Shown: positions 11,644-24,400, counted from the stretch's first letter. The stretch is 64,000 nucleotides of DNA from Mortierella sp. BCC40632 (GCA_011634665.1 WAEK01000014.1:1217501-1281500); one strand, 5' to 3'. Numbers and translations are program-made. Notes: generated by a model not told the origin, from the sequence alone.

Positions 11644-12402
11644 CTTGGTTATGCCATGGATAGCGGGCAATGGCGTGGAGATGTGGATACGATAATGGGT
11701 CGAGGTAAGAGAGAGAAAGAGAGATGGAGGATGGACATGCAATGCAACTGACTAAAGAAAAAATGGGGCAGACGCGCCCCGCGTCCGTGCGGGTCGCCTG
11801 TAGCCCTGTGTCACTTGATCCAGGCACGTTCTGTTCTCTACTTCTCTCTTCACTCTCTCGCTCTCTCGCTCTCTCTCACCTTTCGCGACTCCTTCTCTCT
11901 TTGGAGTTCTCTGCATCGGGCTACCTACCAAATTTACAGAGCCCAGCGGACAGTGGGCAGGCCTTGGTCGCTAATGGTGGGAATCCGGTCCACGCAAAAT
12001 CTTGGTCACTGTTATTGCAGCGTGAATGGGAGCAGGATCGACAGCCATCGTGGCATTGACCTAAAAGGGATCGGCGATGATGATGCACGAGGAGTGGTGT
12101 GTGCCAGGTAAAGACGAGGAATGCAGGAAATCAACAAAAGTGGGTCGAGTCGACTCATTGAAAGCTAATGATGGATCAATTGAGGAGTCGCTTTCACCCC
12201 TGGTTGCGAGCAAAGTGGGCTGTGCAGCCAGCCCAGACCGCGTATTTATGCCCGGTCGCACGCTGCTCTGCCACCTTCGCCCCGTGCCACTCTTACTCTT
12301 TCCATCTCCCTTCCTGCTAATCGCCCTTCCATCCATCTGTCCCATCCACCAGTCTACCTATCCAATCACGCCCTTTGTCTGCCACTACGAGGCATCGATC
12401 AG
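11644..12402. promoter_or_regulatory. divergent intergenic region (RING-LON and EH-SPRY genes)
   Basis: A 759-bp head-to-head spacer between start codons of opposite strands, which must hold both promoters. It contains a pyrimidine-rich CTCT tract around 11840-11900 and several CT/TC stretches just upstream of 12403. No convincing TATA box or gene seen. Confidence 0.6.
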
Positions 12403-12974
12403 ATGTATCCCCACATCAGTCCACCTAACTCGGGTACTCATCCACAGGCGCAGCCTGTCCATCAGCATTACCAGCCGCAGCCCCACCCGCCACCACCCTA
12501 CTCACCTCATCCTGCGCCCCTGCAGCATCAACATTCGCCCCAGCATCCGCCCCAGCACCTATACTGGCCAGGATACCACCTGTCACAGGCCCAGGCCCCG
12601 GTCCAGCACATACCCCAGCACCACCCGCCATTGCCGTTGCATTCGTCCCAGTTTGGGTCATATACTGTAGCCTCAAGCTCAGCCTCTCCAGCAGCAGCGT
12701 CTTATGAATACTCAAGACCAGTATCAGGCACTGGTACCTACTCACAGCCCCCTCAGCACCCATATGCTCCACTGAGTGGTGTGAGCAGTGGTAGTAGTGC
12801 TACTAGCAGTAGCTTTGGCTCATTTGGGGCTTCCTCTTCCACGTCGTCGCCCTATGCTCCCTCACTCACTCAGTCAGCGTTCCCGGTCGCATCTGGGGGT
12901 TCTGCCACTAGTTCTTCTCAACCAATCCTTTACAAGGCAGAGATGACCGAAGGCCAAATTCACAATTGGCAGCA

Positions 12975-13020
<46 letters not shown>

Positions 13021-16000
13021 TATGACCGAATCAAGGTCGAGGTTGATACCACAACTCCATCGTCCGTTCCAGCCTCCGTTCCTTCTGCAACTCCGTCGCC
13101 GATGGTGACGGAGAGACCACAGCTTCCATCGTCATCGCCTGTCCCTGCCCACAGTTTATCTACTTCAGGTCGGCCCTGGTCTCCCGTGCCTTCGTCGTAC
13201 TACGCACAACCTTCACACGCATCACAAGTGGAAACACCTCAAGTCCAGCCCCACAGTCATAGCCAGGCTCAAGCATACCAAGAACACAGCCGTCAAAGCA
13301 GTGCAATGGGCGCAACCTCGCCTCGTCCTTCTTGGAATCAACCGCCGCCGAGCAGCCCGACGGTTTCATCACAAGTTTATTCATCGCGGCCCTCTTCAGG
13401 TCCGACGCCTGTCGAGTTTCAGTCACCCCTGACGGATGTTACACCTATCCATTCATCAGAAGAGTCATCCCTGACCACGCTCGATCTAGTTCTTGCGACT
13501 TCCTCTCAGACGAATGCGACTAGTTCAAGACCCTACGCGCCATCTACTCCTCGTGTTCAAGGACAACCATTCCCTTCAAGCATTGACGAGCAGTCATCAT
13601 TGACGGAGATCGACTCGACTTCGAATAGACCGTCTTCCAAGGGACGCTCACCTGGAACCCATCGACCTCTTTCGGGAATGTATAACAAGTCAGTGTCATT
13701 GCCTCGACCGCAGCAGCAACAACATCAGCAACAGTACCCTTCAACCTCATTTCCGTCAGCTATTGAGAACCAGTCATCCTTGACTGAGATTGATTCATTA
13801 CCGTTCCCTATCGAAGCCCAGTCTGCCTTGACAGAGGTGGACAGCTCGCATCACCCTGATCATGAGCATTCTGCTCTTACCGAGATTGATAACCTTCCAC
13901 ATCCACTTCATGAGCAATCGGCGCTAACGGAAATCGACCATCTTCCTCATGCCCTTCATGAGCAGTCTTCGTTGACAGAGCTTGACGGTCTCCCACACGC
14001 ACTGCATGAGCAGTCTTCCCTAACGGAAGTTGATGGCCTTCCTCATGCACTTTCAGAACAGTCGCCGCTAACAATCCTAGACGAACCATCAACAGCCGCT
14101 ACCAGTACTCAGGAACGAACCCAGGAAAAGGGAAAGTTGAAAGCTGACCCAATTGAAGATAAACCAGAACCTGAGGATCAGCCCATTTTCTCACCACATT
14201 CTATTAACTCGGAGAGTTCAGTACTCACTGAAGCAGAAGTTACTCCTTTCACGGATCCAGCACTCAATCCAACAACCCAGCATTTATTGCCTTATTCAGA
14301 ATCAATGACACAGCCAACTTTGACTCAGTCACCATCACCCTTCTCAATGAGTAACTGGACCATACCCACTGATTTCGTGGGTGAAGCTCGAGAGTCTGAT
14401 CAGCAGATTCTACCTGTTGATGTCGAAGACGGCCCACACCGAAAATTGAGTATGCATCAACGTTCTCCAGCAACAATGATTGCAGAATCTTCAGAGGAAA
14501 GTACGATCCCAGCAGAGTCAGGGGTGTCGGTCTCCCCTTCTAACTCAGTCCCTGCTGCACCACTCAGTCCAATCCAACCTAAACCCTTGTCTGTCTCGAG
14601 CTCGCTTGCGAGCAGGTTGCCTCCTGCTGGCTCAACACCCCCTATCCCAGCCCCAAAGCCTGCAACACTTCGCTCCACTTTTGGTCAGTCACGCACCAAC
14701 GAGGAGCCAAGGCCTGTCTCTCCACCAGCCTTTGAGTCTGTCTTGGAGACATTGGTTGCAGAGCAGGCAAACTTAGAGATCCTAGGCAGTGCTCAGCGAG
14801 CCGTAGAAGATACTCTTGAGGTGGAAGAGCTTGAGCCTGAAGAAGATGAAGATGAGGGAAGCGTCTTTTTGGGCGCTGACGATGGCGTGAGCGCGTTCAT
14901 TCGGGAGCTTGAATTTAGTATACAATCTCTCCAACCAGATGTTGATCGAAGCTCCTCTCCTTCCCTCATCAGAGATGTGGTGCAAGCTGATCTCCAAAGA
15001 AACAACAGCAGTGGCAGCAGAGCCAGCTATCCTGTCCAAGATGAGCCACCTACGCCATCCGTTTTTAGTCCAACCCTGGAGCAGACAATCATGTCCCCTG
15101 TTTCAAGCGGTCCTCAGGCTCTACTGGACCGATCTATGGCTGTGGACAGCATAAATTTACATATGCCGGAAGAACAGTCGCTCGAATGGACATGGACATT
15201 TACCGAGAACGAGAAAGAGACTTATGAGCGAATCTTTAATCTCTGGGAGCGCCCCGCAGAGGATTGTGTTTCTGGTAACTGCCCAGTGTGTATGCATAGC
15301 TTAGAGTTCATTGATCTGGGAAGAGATGAGGGTTAGGAGCTCATGTCCTCTGCTTGATTCTATGGAATTTATAGCTGATATTGCAGGCAAGGTATATATT
15401 ACTGTCGGACTCTTAACTCGATATCTGCACAGGATCATGTAAGTTGCGCTCCAGCAAGACTGAAATCACTACTACAGTATTATTTCAGTAGGTTCAGAAA
15501 GGCGAGCATGTTCCTAACAGTAAGCATAATTGGCACCACTATCTTCTAGGTCATTGGTCAATCCAGAAGGAAAGCAGGTGTTGACACGCACTCAGTTTAT
15601 AGCAGGACTCCACCTTGTTCACCTTTCAGCAACAGGCTCTGAGATTCCTGACGAGCTTCCGGATGAGTTAATGACTTCTGCAGCTTCCGTTGGACGAGTT
15701 GTAGCTCCGGCACGGCCGGTGCAAGGACCATCGGCTATTATTTCTTCGGCTATTGAGTCTGTCCCATCTCCTCCTCTGGTCACTCCAGCCACTCCAGCCA
15801 CTCCAGCCACCTTGGCCTCCCCTGTCTACTCGGCTCGGTTGAATCCGACCTCCGCAACCCCAATTGCAACCGGGACCTCAACAGCCCAAATGCAAGAAAT
15901 GGCGTCAAAGTCAATGTCATTACCGACGGAAATAGTAACCTCTTCAGAGGAAACAGAGGAGTTTATTTCTGGAAGTGCATATCCATCTGCTAGCTCTGGC

Positions 16001-18515
16001 CCTTCTGGTAGCGCTTATCCACCAAGTGCATACCCACCTGACAACCTATTTGCTACGACCATGTCATATCCTCCACCAGGCGCCCGTCCTCCAAGTACTA
16101 TGTATCCTCCCAACAACCCGTTTTCTCCAAGCGATGCATTTCCTCCGAGTCATGTATACCCACCAGGCAATGCCTATCCTCCCAGTAGCGCGTATCCTCC
16201 GAGCAGTGCGTATCCTCCAAGCAGTGTATATCCTCCAAACACAAGATTCCCAGATATGACACTTCCTGAAAATGCCATCTATATGGCATATCCTATTAAT
16301 GCACAGGCACCCGTGTTGTCTCCAAGGACAGCCTATAAGCAGGCCGCCTCTGCACACTCGAGCGTTCCTAGCAGTGCCAGCAACAGTGGCGAGGTCGTGA
16401 TCCCGCGTGATGCTGTGGCAAGAAATTCAAAACCAGGACCCCATGCGCTGCATGATTTGCCCGAGAATGCACCTGTCTTTTTGTCCTTTGAAGAAGAGGT
16501 CATCGCTGATACTGAGCCTCTGCGTACTCGAGGAAACGCCAGGGTTACTACTCCCAATCCCTCAAACATGACGCAGCCAACTTCACTCGCTTCATCTTCT
16601 ACTCAAAGGGCTGTAGTTACCACTACTCCTCCGGCAGTTGAGCCTAATGCACAGAGTGGAGAAAGCAATGTTGATCTTTATGTTTCCGCGCCTGATGCTT
16701 GGGACCATGATGTGGCTCCACCGGAGCTAGATGTCGAAGGAAACTATATCAAGTACCGATGTATGTCAACACTTCCTTTCCTCTCATTTTCTCTTGTTCT
16801 TTTTGATGAGATGGTTTCTTTGGTCTAATATTCGTTTTTATTTGTTTACTTGGGGATTATGCAGCTGATTTCAAGAACGATATGACCATGTCAGCATCCG
16901 TCACTGCCAACCATCCAATCAATCCAAAGTCGGGTGTATTCTACTTTGAAATTACGATTGACACCTTCAAGGGTAATAGTGCGCTCAGTGTCGGCATTGC
17001 AAGCAAGTCTCTTCGCAGAAACTGTCAAGTTGGTATGTCAGTTATCACGAGCGACCTTTTCTTCTTCTTCTTCTTCTTCTTCTTACTACATATTGAGTAT
17101 TCAAGCTAACAGTTGACTCATTCTATTTACCCGTTTGAAACAACTACAAGGCTGGGACCTGAACTCGTGGGGATACCACAGTGACGACGGGTACCTCTAC
17201 TTTGGTAATGGAAAGCAGAATATCAAGTACTCGTTCCAGTACGGGGAGGGCGACACCATTGGATGTGGCGTCAACTTTGTGGACCGAGCCATCTTCTTCA
17301 CGATGAATGGTGATATGATGGGAGTCGCGTTCCGATTCATCAAAGACTCGATTCCACTTTACCCAGCCGTAGGATTGTCCCAGTCTGGCACAGAGATTAA
17401 TGCTAACTTTGGAGATCAGACGTTCATGTTCAACATTGTCGAGTACAAGAAGGTAGGGTTTCTGGGGCGAGTCAAGAGAGAGGCCACTCGAGGCAGACCT
17501 TTCTCTCTCTTTTTTCTCTATAGACTTTTACCTAACAGAGATGGTTTTCCCTTTTAGGCTGTTCATTCCAGACCACTAGTTCCACCAGCACTATTGACAT
17601 GGAACAACGGTTCCAGAAATGACAAGATGTTTTATGTCCTTCCAGACGGTGTTTCCGTCATTTCTAGTCGTAAGTATTTTACGTTGATGAGCAAGAGAAC
17701 TGAAGTGCGGATTTGCCAGACCTTTTAAACAAATTGGTTTTCTTTTGTGATGAAATAGTCACGGATGCGGGATGCATCCGCGGACCAAAGGTGTTGCCTC
17801 GCGAAAAAGACGTTTTCTACTTTGAAGTGACCATCTTGTACATCCCCAAAACTGAGATGAGGTAAGGAAGCCTGCCGTTGCTTGCCTCTGGCAGCCTATT
17901 GGATATATTGGCAGCAACAATAATGATATTTATCAATGTCGAGCTTCGAAAAAAAGATATTTTAACTTACTATGAGCGAATGCATCTTTCTTGTTTAGCA
18001 CCATCATGGTGGGAATTTGTGGCAAGGACCAAAGCATGAGAGAATCACTCGGGTGGAAGGCCAACTCTTATGGATACTCTGGCGAGTCTGGAGACTTCCT
18101 CTCAGTGTCGTCCACACGATCAAGTTTGAATGCACGCTCTCAATCTGGAAAGATGAAGGCCCGAGCACGAGGTCCTCCTTTCCGAGCGGGCTCGGTTGTT
18201 GGCTGTGGCGTGGACTTTGCGTCTCGGGAGCTGTTCTTTACATTGAACGGCGAGTGCCTCGGTCAGGCGTTCTTTGAGGTGGATGTGCTTGATTGTTTCC
18301 CATGTGTGAGCGTGATTGGAGGAGGAGGCGAGGACTCTGGCGTGGGAGGTCCGTTGTCTTCCTTGATCCGTGAGCCGACCTACTCTTCTTCATCTTCATC
18401 CTCCTCACTGTTGGCCGCCTTGAGGAACAAGGCTGGGTTCGAGTTCAAGGCAAACTTCGGGCAGCAGCCTTTCATGTTTGACTTTCCTGCTTTTGAGACT
18501 TCTGGAGGACAATAG
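12403..18515 (+). CDS. EH-domain protein with two C-terminal SPRY domains
   Basis: Eight exons give 1,778 residues in one continuous frame: 12403-15274, 15387-15438, 15550-16760, 16865-17032, 17151-17452, 17558-17669, 17759-17861 and 17999-18515. The first ~930 residues are disordered, with a polyQ run and a 16-residue LTEID repeat. A degenerate EH (EF-hand-like) domain spans exons 1-3, from YERIFNLW through the exon-2 helix LLTRYLHRIM to RTQFIAGLHLVHL. A Pro/Tyr linker of YPPSS repeats follows. SPRY 1 covers exons 4-5 (SGVFYFEITID, GWDLNSWGYHSDDG, GCGVNF) and SPRY 2 covers exons 6-8 (FYFEVTILY, SYGYSGESGDF, GCGVDF, FFTLNGE). EH domains bind NPF motifs in endocytic proteins and SPRY domains bind peptides, so a membrane-traffic adaptor is a reasonable inference. 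I know no named protein with this order. Confidence 0.87.
12970..13020 (+). repeat. CAG/CAA tract encoding polyglutamine
   Basis: Seventeen consecutive Gln codons, mixed CAG and CAA, in exon 1 of the EH-SPRY gene, inside a Gln/Pro/Ser-rich disordered region. Codon mixing argues for selection on the amino acid run as well as slippage. Confidence 0.95.
13740..14090 (+). repeat. 48-bp / 16-residue tandem repeat (HEQSxLTEIDxLPHAL)
   Basis: About seven consecutive degenerate units in exon 1 of the EH-SPRY gene, each close to E-Q-S-[SA]-L-T-E-[IVL]-D followed by a Leu-Pro-His-like spacer. The unit length is 16 residues in the best-preserved copies. Isolated versions lie upstream (around 13415-13620) and once downstream near 14210. 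Synonymous sites vary between units, so the array is not a recent slippage product. Confidence 0.9.
16010..16240 (+). repeat. YPP-rich repeat ([AVM]YPPSS units)
   Basis: Encodes about ten irregular units of Tyr-Pro-Pro or Phe-Pro-Pro spaced 6-10 residues apart, with three near-perfect AYPPSS/VYPPSS copies at the end. It forms the linker between the EH and first SPRY domains. Confidence 0.9.
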
Positions 18516-18929
18516 TCATAGACATTGACCAAAAATTAAGTAAAAGATTCATCTTTTGTTCTAATTTATATGAAACTGAGTTCAGTTCAAAGGTACCTCT
18601 GCCTTTTCACTGTTCTCCCCCTTACCTGCTTGGGCAGAAGGGTACCTCAAGCATTGCCTTTTGTGGATGACTTATTTAAATTTATGTTTTGAATTTTAAG
18701 AGATACAGTTGGCGACGAGAGGGCGAAGCGTGAAAACGTTACTTATTCCAGAGTGCCAGGTTTTTGTTCGACTCAGTGGCCGAGTTACCAAGGAAAAGGA
18801 GCGAAACATCACCAGCGGTGAAGTGAAAACTAAAGTATTTAGAAGGAAGAATGGGAAAATTCGTCTATTCCAGAGAGGAGAGAAGAGTTCAATTATATTG
18901 GCGTATTGCTTTACAAATTAGTGCACATT
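18516..18929. other. intergenic, 3' of EH-SPRY gene
   Basis: AT-rich sequence between the EH-SPRY stop and the 3' end of the alcohol dehydrogenase relic. An open frame at 18709-18921 has no recognisable features. No gene called. Confidence 0.6.
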
Positions 18930-20165
18930 CTAATGCTCCATTACAACTCTGTATCGAGGTCGACCTGTATCAGCATGACGCATTGCGCTGACAACATCTT
19001 TGAAGTCGTATTTCTCGATCCACGGTCGGATATTCTTCTTCACTGCAAACTCTAACATTTCCTTAATCTCTCCCTTGCTTCCAATCTTTGAGCCTACAAT
19101 ACCGATTCCCGAGAGAATCAAGGGGTATGCTCGAACATTGACAGAATCTCATTCGGGTTTTGCCAGAGTAACAAATGTTCCTGTCGGCGCCAATAGTACG
19201 AGAAAGGATGATACGTCGGAGCCACCACTCAATAGAGAAGTCGTGCAGAGGATAATAGATAATGTTCCTGCAGCCGCTTTCATCTCCTCTGCGTTGTTCA
19301 AACCGGAAGAATTAATTAAAAAAATAGGATGGTTAGATTCTATAGAGAGCATCATGATTAGAGATTTTAGAATACAGCACAGAGACCATACTTGATAAAC
19401 TTTGTAGCTCCAAGTCTCTTGGATTCTGCTTTCTTCGCATCGCTTGTAGAGATAGCCACTACTTCATCACTCTCAAAACCACGGGCCCACTGGATGCTCA
19501 GGTGCCCAAGACCTCCGATTCCTATAGCTCCAACTCTCTTTCCTGGTCCAGCCCCAAATCGTTTAAGTGGCGAATAAGTAATGATACCAGCACAGAGCAA
19601 TGGAGACGCTATGCCAGTGAATTGATAACACAATTTTGTTAGCTCAAGATCAAAGAATTCTCTGTTTCAGGATTCATTAAGTGAAAGCTTTATCTTCAAG
19701 CGGTGAAATATCCTTTGGAATCTTGAATACCAAATCGTCAGTCATCGGATTCGGTCTGCGAAACCTCCATGAATATTGCCTCCAAGCTCATCAGCACCAT
19801 AGGTACGAGCGGCCTTTTTGCAGTAGTGATCCATTCCATTTGCAGAGATCGCATTAATCGCAGGTTTGGGTTTGACAACCGACTCCAAAAATCTCTCCAA
19901 CATGATGAACGGTTTCGCTTCCAACTGTAGAGACTCGTCCAACTATTTTATGACCAAGAATACATGGGAAATTATAGAATGGAGAGAATCCATTCAGTAC
20001 GGGGCAGTCAGTCCCACAGATTCCTGAGTGAGTGATTTCGATTTCAACGTCTTTTAGACCAAGGAGACGAGGATGGTAATCGAATGGGTGCAAATCCTTA
20101 GCTCCACTAGTTGTCCAGCCATTGAAAGTAACTGAGGTGACTTCGGTGATGGTGTTAGCGGACAT
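18930..20165 (-). pseudogene. decayed zinc-dependent alcohol dehydrogenase (cinnamyl-alcohol/Adh6-type)
   Basis: Fragments of one medium-chain dehydrogenase occur in order on the minus strand. They are the N-terminus from ATG 20165 with THSGICGTD and the zinc-region GHKIVG, the structural-zinc region CDLC...NGMDHYC, GGNIHGGFADRIR, LLCAGIITYSPLK, the NADP-binding GIGGLGHLSIQWA, the APTGTFVTL strand, and the C-terminal EFAVKKNIRPWIEKY to the stop at 18930. They are broken by an in-frame TAA after QTQTCD, a frameshift within a few codons of it, another shift after ADRIR, about 80 nt of stop-rich insertion before SPLLCAG, a disrupted segment near 19340-19390, and a TGA after LAKPE. The usual Glu of GHE is Lys. 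Introns cannot explain these breaks. It is a dead copy of a cytosolic NADP-dependent aldehyde reductase. Confidence 0.88.
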
Positions 20166-20734
20166 GTCGGTGAGTCGTTTTGCAAGCTTGGGGGTTCTGT
20201 CTGGAGATGGAAAGAATTATTGCCTTGGTTCCTCCCTCTTATATCTCCGGATTTTTTTTATTTTATTTATGCATGGACCATCTATTTCCTAGATAGTTTC
20301 CCTGAAGAATTCCTGTAAGCTAGTCCTCTTTCTCCTTTACGCGGTGGATAAAAGGCGCAGTTTGCAGGAAAACCATGCAAATAGATGGCCCATGTGCAGT
20401 CCAGGCCAGCAACCGATGTGTTTGGATGACTTCTCCACGTGTGACACGTGACACTACGTAGGATGTCACTGAAAAAAAGAGAGTGAGGATGACGGGAAAA
20501 CCATTGTGGAGGGACAATGGTTTCCCCGTTGGAATTTTGGCTCATCTTTCCAAGCCATTGGAGTCCTGATTTCTGGTAATACATCTTTCGTTTGCGTCTT
20601 CCAGAGCGTCCCCACTCGCTCACTCAAAAAAAAGTTAAGGTCGGCGATGCATCAGTCCCTCTCACCCCTTCGAGTGGCAACAAAACCCAACTTACCCTCG
20701 ATTGGCAATCTCGATCCTCTCTCAACCAGAACCC
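20166..20734. other. intergenic, upstream of dehydrogenase relic
   Basis: Contains the former promoter of the dehydrogenase pseudogene and short, featureless open frames. An inverted-repeat-like CACGTGTGACACGTG string occurs near 20437-20451. No gene called. Confidence 0.5.
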
Positions 20735-21018
20735 TTACCCTTGCTTGAGGTATACTAAAGAGACTGAAGTTCCCCTGTGAGACAGGCGACCATGTTTTCT
20801 CCTCATTAAGAGCGCCTGCGGCGTTTCAGCCTGTTCAGCGGACAGGGGTTTCTCGCTTGCTTTCATCAGCTCATCTGACCCGCGCCTCAACAGCTTCTGT
20901 GCTGCCCAGAAGTCACCCCTGGATATCAAATGTATGCAAATGTTGGTCGCATCTTCAATCTCACGGCATTGTATGAGAGCATAGAAGACTTCTTGTCTTT
21001 CCTCTACTAGAACAGTCG
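20735..21018 (-). CDS. possible terminal exon of an unidentified protein
   Basis: An open stretch of 94 codons runs from a good acceptor (CCATTGCAG just upstream of 21018) to a TAA at 20735. Its translation has amphipathic helical character (EERQEVFYALIQCREIEDA, then GDFWAAQKLLRRGSDELM) and ordinary codon use, unlike the surrounding AT-rich DNA. Possible upstream exons exist: a GTAAGT donor near 21091 and a GTATGT donor near 21176. Joining them in phase gives only a short N-terminus and no clear ATG before the T tract at 21215. I do not recognise the family. It could be the last exon of a small gene, a relic, or chance. Confidence 0.3.
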
Positions 21019-21212
21019 CTGCAATGGAGCAAATGAATGATCCTTCAGCCGATTGTCAGCGTCAATATCACTCCATCGTTGACTTACCAAGAGACCCTAC
21101 TTTGGAAGAACAGCGACAAATCTTTCAAGGGAATCATAGAGCACTAGATTTGAGCATAGTATCCAACATACCCTTTGCAATGGGTCTCTCAAAAGATTTT
21201 TACATATAATAT

Positions 21213-21214
<2 letters not shown>

Positions 21215-21247
<33 letters not shown>
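21215..21247 (+). repeat. T33 homopolymer
   Basis: Uninterrupted run of about 33 T in intergenic DNA, followed at 21319-21340 by interrupted A runs. Confidence 0.9.
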
Positions 21248-21464
21248 CGAAGCTCTGGATAGAAAAGGAGGAGCTTCTCTACGAGCCTAATATCAATCCA
21301 CTACTATCCATTTAGCAAAAAAAAAGAAAAAAAAAGAAAATCATATTCTTAACTTTAATCGGTAACGGGGGGAAAGAAACTACCTGTGTGGGTCCTTGTT
21401 CTGAAGGTACTTCAGTTCAAGAACACCTCCAAGTCTCTGGTTTTTGTTTTCATCCTCTGGCAAA

Positions 21465-24400
21465 TTACATAATCCCCGCCATAGCCAAGGACTCGACAAT
21501 CTCCTCACTAAACGACCTTCTTATCAAGTCTCTATCGTCGTCGCTCGAGCTCGAGCGTTCACTTGCGGTATGCCCTGTGGCCCAAAGACCCGCCAATTCA
21601 ATCAATCCTTTTTGATCGGATCCAAACTCTGCCCGAGATGCGGGTGGTGGGGCTTGTAACGATTGTCTTTGTCGTTGACTTCCTGAATCGCTATTGCTCT
21701 TGACACTAGACCGAAGTTTATGCACCAAGGGAAAAGTGGTCAAGCTACTCTCAATCAGTGTCGAAGTAGGGATGGATCCAAACAACTTTTCAAGTTTCTC
21801 AGCCCGCTTGAAAAACTTTTCTTGGTCCTGATGCGTCATGCTTCGTAGTTTGGGTAAAATCTCCGAGTACTCCTCAGTCTCAAATCCAGCACTATCAATA
21901 GAGGGGTCCAGTTTCTCGGCACCAGTTGGATCGGGTGCAATGGGTTGCACTTCGGTCAATGGTGTACGACTATCGTTGGAGTCTGATGTGGAGTCACTCA
22001 TTGCAGCCAGTGAAAGGACTTCTACATCTAAGGCGGCTCCACTGTGATCGACTACTAAACTTCTTGAATCGGCTGCGAGCTTTTGACGGAGTCGATTCAC
22101 CGTACTGCACTGTCGGGATAGGGACCTAGTCCCACCATCATCTTCGCTCAGGGCTCTGGACGTGGCCACAGGAGGGTCCGAAAAAGATCGCTCCATAGTC
22201 ACACCTCTTGCACGCTCACCAAATGAAGGGAAAGTAGTGGCCTGAGTAGATATGACCTTGCCTCGGTTAGTGGGGACACGCTTTCGGAAAATAGTTGCAG
22301 CGGTATTTCCACTTAAGTTAAGACCTGTAGGCGTGGAAACATAGGAGGAGGATGCAAGACGTGATCTTGTGGCCCGGACGAGCGAGCTAGCAGGCTGCAT
22401 TCTACCCGCTACTGCACCCTTCTCATGCGATGTTGGCTTTTCTGGAGACGAGAGCAGGTTCATATCCATCATACGCTGTGTGCTCTCCTTGCCAACTGCA
22501 CCTATCCAAAGCTCCTCCGTTGGGATACGGTCTCCAAGGAATTGCTGAATCTTGTCCATCTTTCGTTTGCGAGCAAGACGCAGGGCAGTGCATTCGTTTA
22601 CTTGAAAGATATCTGCAAGGGGCGACGGCGACGGCGACGATGGCGATGACAACGACAGTACAGAGGGACGGCGGTTGCCTTGCTTTCTTCGCTTGGGTTC
22701 CAGTGGAGACCATGCACTGGGCAAGCCTTCAACATTTTCGCTATTGTCATCTCCGTCCCAATCGTCAAACAGGGATTCGGATGAGTTTATGCTTAGTGAC
22801 CGATTAGGTCCCACAGCACTGCCTCTGGCAGACCGGGGGCGAAGGCCAGGAGATATTGAGGCAGCGGATGTGCGACGAGATCGTGAAGCCATCATTGTAG
22901 TGGTATTGCTGCCACGCTTGACAACTCTTCCGCTTGGGTTTTTGCTCTTCATAATTGGACCATTCCACGCGGTTGTCTGGACGGTTAATCCTTCAGCAGA
23001 TGGACGCTTGATCGACATTTGTTCTCTGTCCCTCGGACCTTCCCTTCTGTCAGTCGCGATCTGATTGCATCCAGTATTGGGAACATTTTCGGCTCCTGTG
23101 CCAAGCAAGTTCTTTTCGTACAGAGGCAGCTCAATGCAGGCAGTTCTAAGAGGTCTGCTCATACTCGTCCTTCGTTGCCCACTAGAACACAGCAGCACGG
23201 GCCGCGTCAGTGCAGTTGCCACCTCGGACTCTGGCAGAGATTCTCCCAGGAGTCCTCGAAGTTTCTTGTTTCGTTTCCAAAGGATTGTTCTCTCCTTGTT
23301 CGAGAGTCGGTTGACAGAAGAAAAAGAGGGTCCTGTCACAGGGTTTGGCATAGGTGGTTGTTGAACGGCCATGTCTTTATCTCCTTTGCCCTTTGCCTTG
23401 GTGAGTTTGGGATCTCCTTCCGTCCAAACAGCGTCTTCGTCCATCGTCAGTTGCGAAGAAAGTTCCTGAGTGGTTAGCTTAGTTCCGAAGAATGTAGAGA
23501 GTTTGTCTGCTTTCTTTCGTCGCGACACCATTGAGTGCCGCTCAGGTGCATCCTGCTGAGGAGGAATAAGCTCATCAATGGATACAGCTGATGCAACGAC
23601 AGCACATGTATCTCCTAGCTCAAGTGCGGAGCCTTGCTCAGAACCGCCGCTAGGGAGCAAGGGATAGCAAGTCTCTCCAGGGACGCTAAGATTACTGGTG
23701 GCGGCGCCATCACTGCGGAGTGTATGGCTTCGGACTCTACCATTCGGAGGAGACACCTTGATTTCTTGATCTGAAATAGATCCACTCCAGAGGGGATGTG
23801 GATGAGCAATAAGCTGGACAGGAGGATGACGAACATCCAATGCGGTGGCAATGGTTGCCGACCGGTGGTGTCCACCGATAGAGTACCCGCTGTACCTCTT
23901 AAAAAACGGACTTGTAGAGGCAAAGACCCCGGCGGCAATTGGGCTATCATGCGACCGCATTTGCTTTGGCGAACATGGAGATGACATTGAAAGCATACGC
24001 ACACTATCTTCTTCACATTCAGGCGAAAACCTTCGGAACTTCTGAATAAAATTCGTAGTCCTGGGCTTGGATAGTATGTCAATGTCGTCGTTGGGCGGTA
24101 GAAGGCTGAAGTCTGCTAGATTAGCCCAGAGAGCAGGTTCCAAAGATCTTGATTTCATGGCTTTCTGGTCCATTTTGATAGGATCTCTTGCTGCGACAAG
24201 GTCATGGCTCACAGAAGGTGATAGAGAAAACGGCAATGATGGTAGTGGAGGGACACTAGTCCCATTTCCTGCAGCTCCACCGGCATTCCCATTTGTAAAG
24301 CGATCTACATTGACACCTTCAACTGGATGGAGTGTTCCGTCGACCCGAGAGCCAAAAAACTTTGTCAACTTAATGTTGCGGCGTAAAAGTCTTTTGCGCT

